Assembly: GCA_963746955.1 (NCBI GenBank)
Contig: CAVVDR010000010.1
Location: 29,207-93,206 of the forward strand
From: DASQBT01 sp963746955
Lineage (GTDB): Bacteria; Pseudomonadota; Gammaproteobacteria; Burkholderiales; Thiobacillaceae
Reading direction: 5' to 3'
Length of the DNA: 64,000 bases
The translations under genes and the position numbers were made by a program. The notes beneath the pieces are model-generated. The model was not told the DNA's origin. It was given only the letters and a program-made list of their open reading frames with translations, and searched no databases. This document shows, piece by piece, positions 59,888-64,000 of this stretch (the stretch's first letter is position 1; each line of letters begins with the position of its first letter).

Positions 59888-60613
59888 ATGCGCGCGTTTT
59901 CATTACTCATCTTCATTTCTATCTCGTTCAGCGCACGCGCTGACTCTGCGAGTGATTTTCTTGGCTACTTGTGTTTTCGTGGCCTTCAAAACACCGACGT
60001 GCCAAAAGCCGAAGCGGAGCGATTCTGCGCGTGTGTACGAAGCGATATTGCACCGAGGCTTACGAATCCTCAGAGGGCGGTGTTGACTTCGGCGCAGTCC
60101 GACCTAAACCAAGGTCGAGCCCCAAATCCTGGGCGCTTCGCCTCCTCTGGCGTTCGCGATCTTGTGGTTGCGGCCCAAGCTCGCTGCGAAGCTGCTTTCT
60201 ATCCTCCATCAGCGCCAATCAATATCTCAGGAGATGATCTGCAGCTTACGCTACGCTGTGATTCTGAGATACGAGCACCAGAGGCGTTCATATATGTCAA
60301 GAATGGTTTGCTACTATCAACTACCGAGCGTCGCGCAATGGAAAAACGAATGATGGCGGGTAATTTCGACAGCGATTTTGCTACGGTAATCTCGAAGTTC
60401 AACAGAGGTCATCAAAAATCTGAGAAATGGGAAATAGATGTAACCGGTCATATCGTTTCGGCGCCAAGAGCTTACGAGTTGATCTCTTTGTTACGGTCCG
60501 CCAGCACTTACGACGTCACTATTGAACATGGCTCCCGCAAGTACGTAGGTGCGTTTTCATTGACTGGCAAGATTCCAGCTCGGTGGAGCCCGTGTGGTGG
60601 AGTATCACGGTAG
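59888..60613 (+). CDS. Exported hypothetical protein
   Basis: 241 residues from ATG 59888, with a signal peptide (SLLIFISISFSARA). The mature part begins DSASDFLGYLCFRGLQ and has two Cys in FCACVRSD. No family was recognised. A longer open frame runs from 59750 but carries an Arg-rich, non-conserved start. It lies close to the zinc-ribbon gene in the same direction. Confidence 0.65.
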   Translation: MRAFSLLIFISISFSARADSASDFLGYLCFRGLQNTDVPKAEAERFCACVRSDIAPRLTNPQRAVLTSAQSDLNQGRAPNPGRFASSGVRDLVVAAQARCEAAFYPPSAPINISGDDLQLTLRCDSEIRAPEAFIYVKNGLLLSTTERRAMEKRMMAGNFDSDFATVISKFNRGHQKSEKWEIDVTGHIVSAPRAYELISLLRSASTYDVTIEHGSRKYVGAFSLTGKIPARWSPCGGVSR

Positions 60614-60706
60614 TCGACTCAATGGGTCAGTCGAGCAGACCACCGAAAAGCTGCGCTCCTACCTTCTCCGCCTGGTGAATTGGACCATTAAGCATGGAGG
60701 GATGTA

Positions 60707-60928
60707 ATGATGGCTAAGTTCGTTATCGGCGTCGTATTGCTCTGGCTTACTTTAAAGCTCGCCCATTATTTGCGTTCCATTGCATCACCGGTAAATCGGC
60801 CCAATCTTTTCCGGAATCCGCTAGCGTTCTCCCTTCTGAATATCTTTATGATCGTATTGCCTATTCTCGGTCTATGGTTTCTCCTCGCAGGGATTTTCGG
60901 ATTCCGTGCCCCACTGGCGATTGGGTGA
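60707..60928 (+). CDS. Small two-span membrane protein
   Basis: 73 residues. Two hydrophobic segments (about 3-20 and 42-66) with a polar loop SPVNRPNLFRNPLAF. It has a GGAGGGATGT ribosome region and lies 3 bp upstream of the CpXC-like gene, so the two are probably one unit. Function unknown. Confidence 0.65.
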   Translation: MMAKFVIGVVLLWLTLKLAHYLRSIASPVNRPNLFRNPLAFSLLNIFMIVLPILGLWFLLAGIFGFRAPLAIG

Positions 60929-60931
60929 CCG

Positions 60932-61564
60932 ATGAGCAAAAAGAGCTCAGTTGCGGTAGCTTGTCCACGTTGCGGACAACGTGAATATGTCACGATGTGG
61001 TCATCGATTAATGTGTCCCTTGATCCCAACTTGAAGCACCAACTGCTCAATCATGAACTCACTGACATGACATGCGAAAAGTGTGGGAACGTTTCAACCC
61101 TTCAGTACAGTCTTCTGTATCACGACATGGAGATCCCTACCGCAATTTGGCTCGTTTACCCGCGCGATGACACGCCGGAAACGGCTAAGGCCATGAAGGA
61201 GTTTTCGAGTATGGTCTCTGCCGAATACAAGCTGCGTATTGTCCACTCGATGGATGAACTGATCGAGAAGGTCGTTATTTTCGACTGCGGGCTAAATGAT
61301 TTAGCCATCCAGCTGCTGAAATTTAACTTCCTTGAAAGCGACCAACGCGCGACACCAGGCCCTTGGTTCTTTCACGAGGTAGTAATTGAGGGTTCTGAGA
61401 AACGTCTCGCGTTCTCATCTTCAAATTCGTCAACCAGCGCCACAATTCCTATGACGACTGGTTACCACGATTTGGCTATGAAGCTCAAGGGTCTCGAAAA
61501 TAGCTCTCAATGGGTCTACGTAAATAGCGAATCCGCAATGCTCCTCTTGGAATCTTCACTCTAA
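60932..61564 (+). CDS. CpXC-domain protein
   Basis: 210 residues. CPRCGQREYVTMW and MTCEKCGNVSTLQYSLLYHD carry the four Cys of a CpXC-type domain, which usually starts CPxC. The C-terminal half is unassigned. Function is unknown in the family. The ATG follows the previous stop by 3 bp. Confidence 0.75.
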   Translation: MSKKSSVAVACPRCGQREYVTMWSSINVSLDPNLKHQLLNHELTDMTCEKCGNVSTLQYSLLYHDMEIPTAIWLVYPRDDTPETAKAMKEFSSMVSAEYKLRIVHSMDELIEKVVIFDCGLNDLAIQLLKFNFLESDQRATPGPWFFHEVVIEGSEKRLAFSSSNSSTSATIPMTTGYHDLAMKLKGLENSSQWVYVNSESAMLLLESSL

Positions 61565-61601
61565 CGGTTTCGGTTTATTGTTAAAGCTAGTAGCTTAGTT
61601 A

Positions 61602-61867
61602 CTAAAATTCCCTGAGGTTTTTGCGAATTTTCTCGGTCGCCTTATCGGAAATGCGAACCGCTATCAGCATGACCCGATCAGCGCCTGTAAACACATAGAG
61701 TGCGGTCTCGATGTCGCATGTAGTGCGAGTGATGGGTCTGGATATTCCGACGGCTCGAAGACCACACGGTACGTTTCAGCGACCGCACAGCCACGGCGAT
61801 CCCCCCGTTTACGCAGTGGCTAGTTGACGCGAACGAAGTGGCACAGTAGGCTTCCACGAGTTCACGT
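61602..61867 (-). pseudogene. Possible small damaged gene downstream of metK
   Basis: A frame beginning ATG 61875 (MNKRELVEAYCATSFAST) overlaps the metK end. A second frame gives ITRTTCDIETALYVFTGADR then VMLIAVRISDKATEKIRKNL, ending at 61602. The two would join after a frameshift. No family was recognised; the evidence is weak. Confidence 0.25.
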
Positions 61868-63613
<1,746 letters not shown>

Positions 63614-63616
63614 GTT

Positions 63617-63667
63617 GCTCTCCTTGCCCCTGTTTGGCCGGCGTGGCCGGCTCGTGGGGTGGAGAGC
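63617..63667 (-). promoter_or_regulatory. Shine-Dalgarno-sequestering hairpin of metK
   Basis: GCTCTCC (63667-63661) pairs perfectly with GGAGAGC (63623-63617), which contains the metK ribosome site. Between them, CCCC/GGGG and the hairpin GCCGGC-CAC-GCCGGC extend the fold. It adjoins the 3' end of the second aptamer, so ligand binding could set SD access. Confidence 0.75.
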
Positions 63668-63726
63668 GGGCGACGCTTTAGCAGCATTTATGCGTCGCCC
63701 TGCAAGTTGTCGGTTAACTCGGCGAC
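63668..63726 (-). promoter_or_regulatory. SAM-II-like riboswitch aptamer 2 (metK-proximal)
   Basis: On the RNA strand: P1 GTCGCC (63726-63721) / GGCGAC (63699-63694), loop GAGTTAACCGACAACTTGCA, then ATAAATGCTGCTAAAGC. The GATTT-like, CTTGC and GCTAAA words follow the SAM-II consensus. GGGCGACGC / GCGTCGCCC (63700-63692 and 63676-63668) can instead form a 9-bp stem that excludes P1, a possible ligand-free fold. Confidence 0.78.
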
Positions 63727-63747
63727 CGCCTCCGGGAACCCCGGAAA

Positions 63748-63782
63748 CAAAAAACCCGTTCAGCTCGGCGGCTGGAACGGGT
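63748..63782 (-). terminator. Intrinsic terminator between the two aptamers
   Basis: ACCCGTTC-CAGC-CGCC-GAGCTG-AACGGGT followed by TTTTTT on the minus strand. It is a strong GC hairpin with a U-run, 10 bases after aptamer 1. Confidence 0.85.
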
Positions 63783-63789
63783 CTGTTGG

Positions 63790-63846
63790 GAACCGCTTTA
63801 GCCGTATTTATAAAGCGCCCGCAAGCTGAAATTCAAATCGGCGCAG
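63790..63846 (-). promoter_or_regulatory. SAM-II-like riboswitch aptamer 1 (distal)
   Basis: On the RNA strand: GCGCC (63844-63840), GATTTGAATTTCAGCTTGC loop, GGGCGC (63820-63815), then TTTATAAATACGGCTAAAGC. This matches SAM-II (GATTT, TTGC, ATAAAT, GCTAAA) closely. Followed by a terminator, it probably acts on transcription. Confidence 0.8.
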
Positions 63847-63851
63847 TTAAT

Positions 63852-63880
63852 ACTTTAATCCAAAGCTAAAACGATGTAAA
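63852..63880 (-). promoter_or_regulatory. Candidate metK leader promoter
   Basis: TTTACA (63880-63875), 17-bp spacer, TAAAGT (63857-63852). The expected start is about 63845, at the first base of aptamer 1's P1 stem. Confidence 0.6.
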
Positions 63881-64000
63881 GGCAGATGTGACGGAAGCCT
63901 TTGCTGGACGGACCGAAGCGCAATAGGGGACGTAGCACGGTTTTCTGCTGCGTGGTGGTTCACTGGGGTCAGATACTGCCGGTTATTTTCCGTTTCTGAA

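Noticed and set aside
63790..63846. SAH riboswitch instead of SAM-II
   Set aside because: SAH aptamers have a different core and lie upstream of ahcY; the GATTT, CTTGC and GCTAAA words fit SAM-II. A covariance-model run would decide.

Overview
The window looks like a betaproteobacterial chromosome segment (Nitrosomonadales/Rhodocyclales-like; the exact genus cannot be read from the sequence). The support is a GC-rich housekeeping part with a glyA-nrdR-ribD cluster, ribE-ribBA-ribH-nusB, a RibBA with a degenerate GTP cyclohydrolase II half, a pmbA/darP divergent pair, purB, recR and a cnoX-type thioredoxin. It holds a large integron whose cassettes are shorter and more AT-rich than the core genes.

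Layout. 1-21.4 kb is core chromosome. It has riboflavin biosynthesis split around a nitronate monooxygenase gene, nrdR and glyA, a TRAP transporter with dctP apart from dctQM, an SGNH esterase, pmbA, darP, a 1193-residue AsmA/DUF748-like protein, small membrane proteins, a putative zinc peptidase and an FKBP isomerase. 21.6-43.25 kb is a cassette array of about 32 minus-strand genes separated by attC sites. The sites are clean near the integrase and progressively degenerate toward 21.6 kb. 43.27-44.39 kb holds the cassette promoter candidate, attI and the divergent integrase gene intI. intI overlaps recR by one base and carries an in-frame palindromic element.

44.4-50.7 kb returns to core genes: recR, a di-iron/MBL-fold protein, purB, a rhodanese, cnoX and secreted Tyr/Pro-rich proteins. 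51.3-56.5 kb is a second cassette cluster of nine genes with no integrase beside it (a CALIN). Its attC sites belong to the same sequence families as the first array. It carries the 3' end (domains V and VI) of a group II intron inside a disrupted attC. 57-61.6 kb has small plus-strand accessory genes (DUF4124, J-domain, zinc-ribbon and CpXC-like proteins) with scattered repeats.

The right end (61.9-63.9 kb) has an unusual metK. Its product has an SAM synthetase core of about 390 residues plus a C-terminal extension of about 190 residues. The leader holds two SAM-II-like aptamers in tandem. The first is followed by an intrinsic terminator, and the second by a hairpin that pairs with the Shine-Dalgarno sequence. 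This is the most striking regulatory feature in the window.

Most cassette products are unknown small membrane or zinc-ribbon proteins. Several resemble defence or toxin families: a nucleoside-deoxyribosyltransferase/TIR-like protein, GIY-YIG, HIRAN, BrnT-like and a possible HEPN protein. No CRISPR array, tRNA or rRNA gene was seen.
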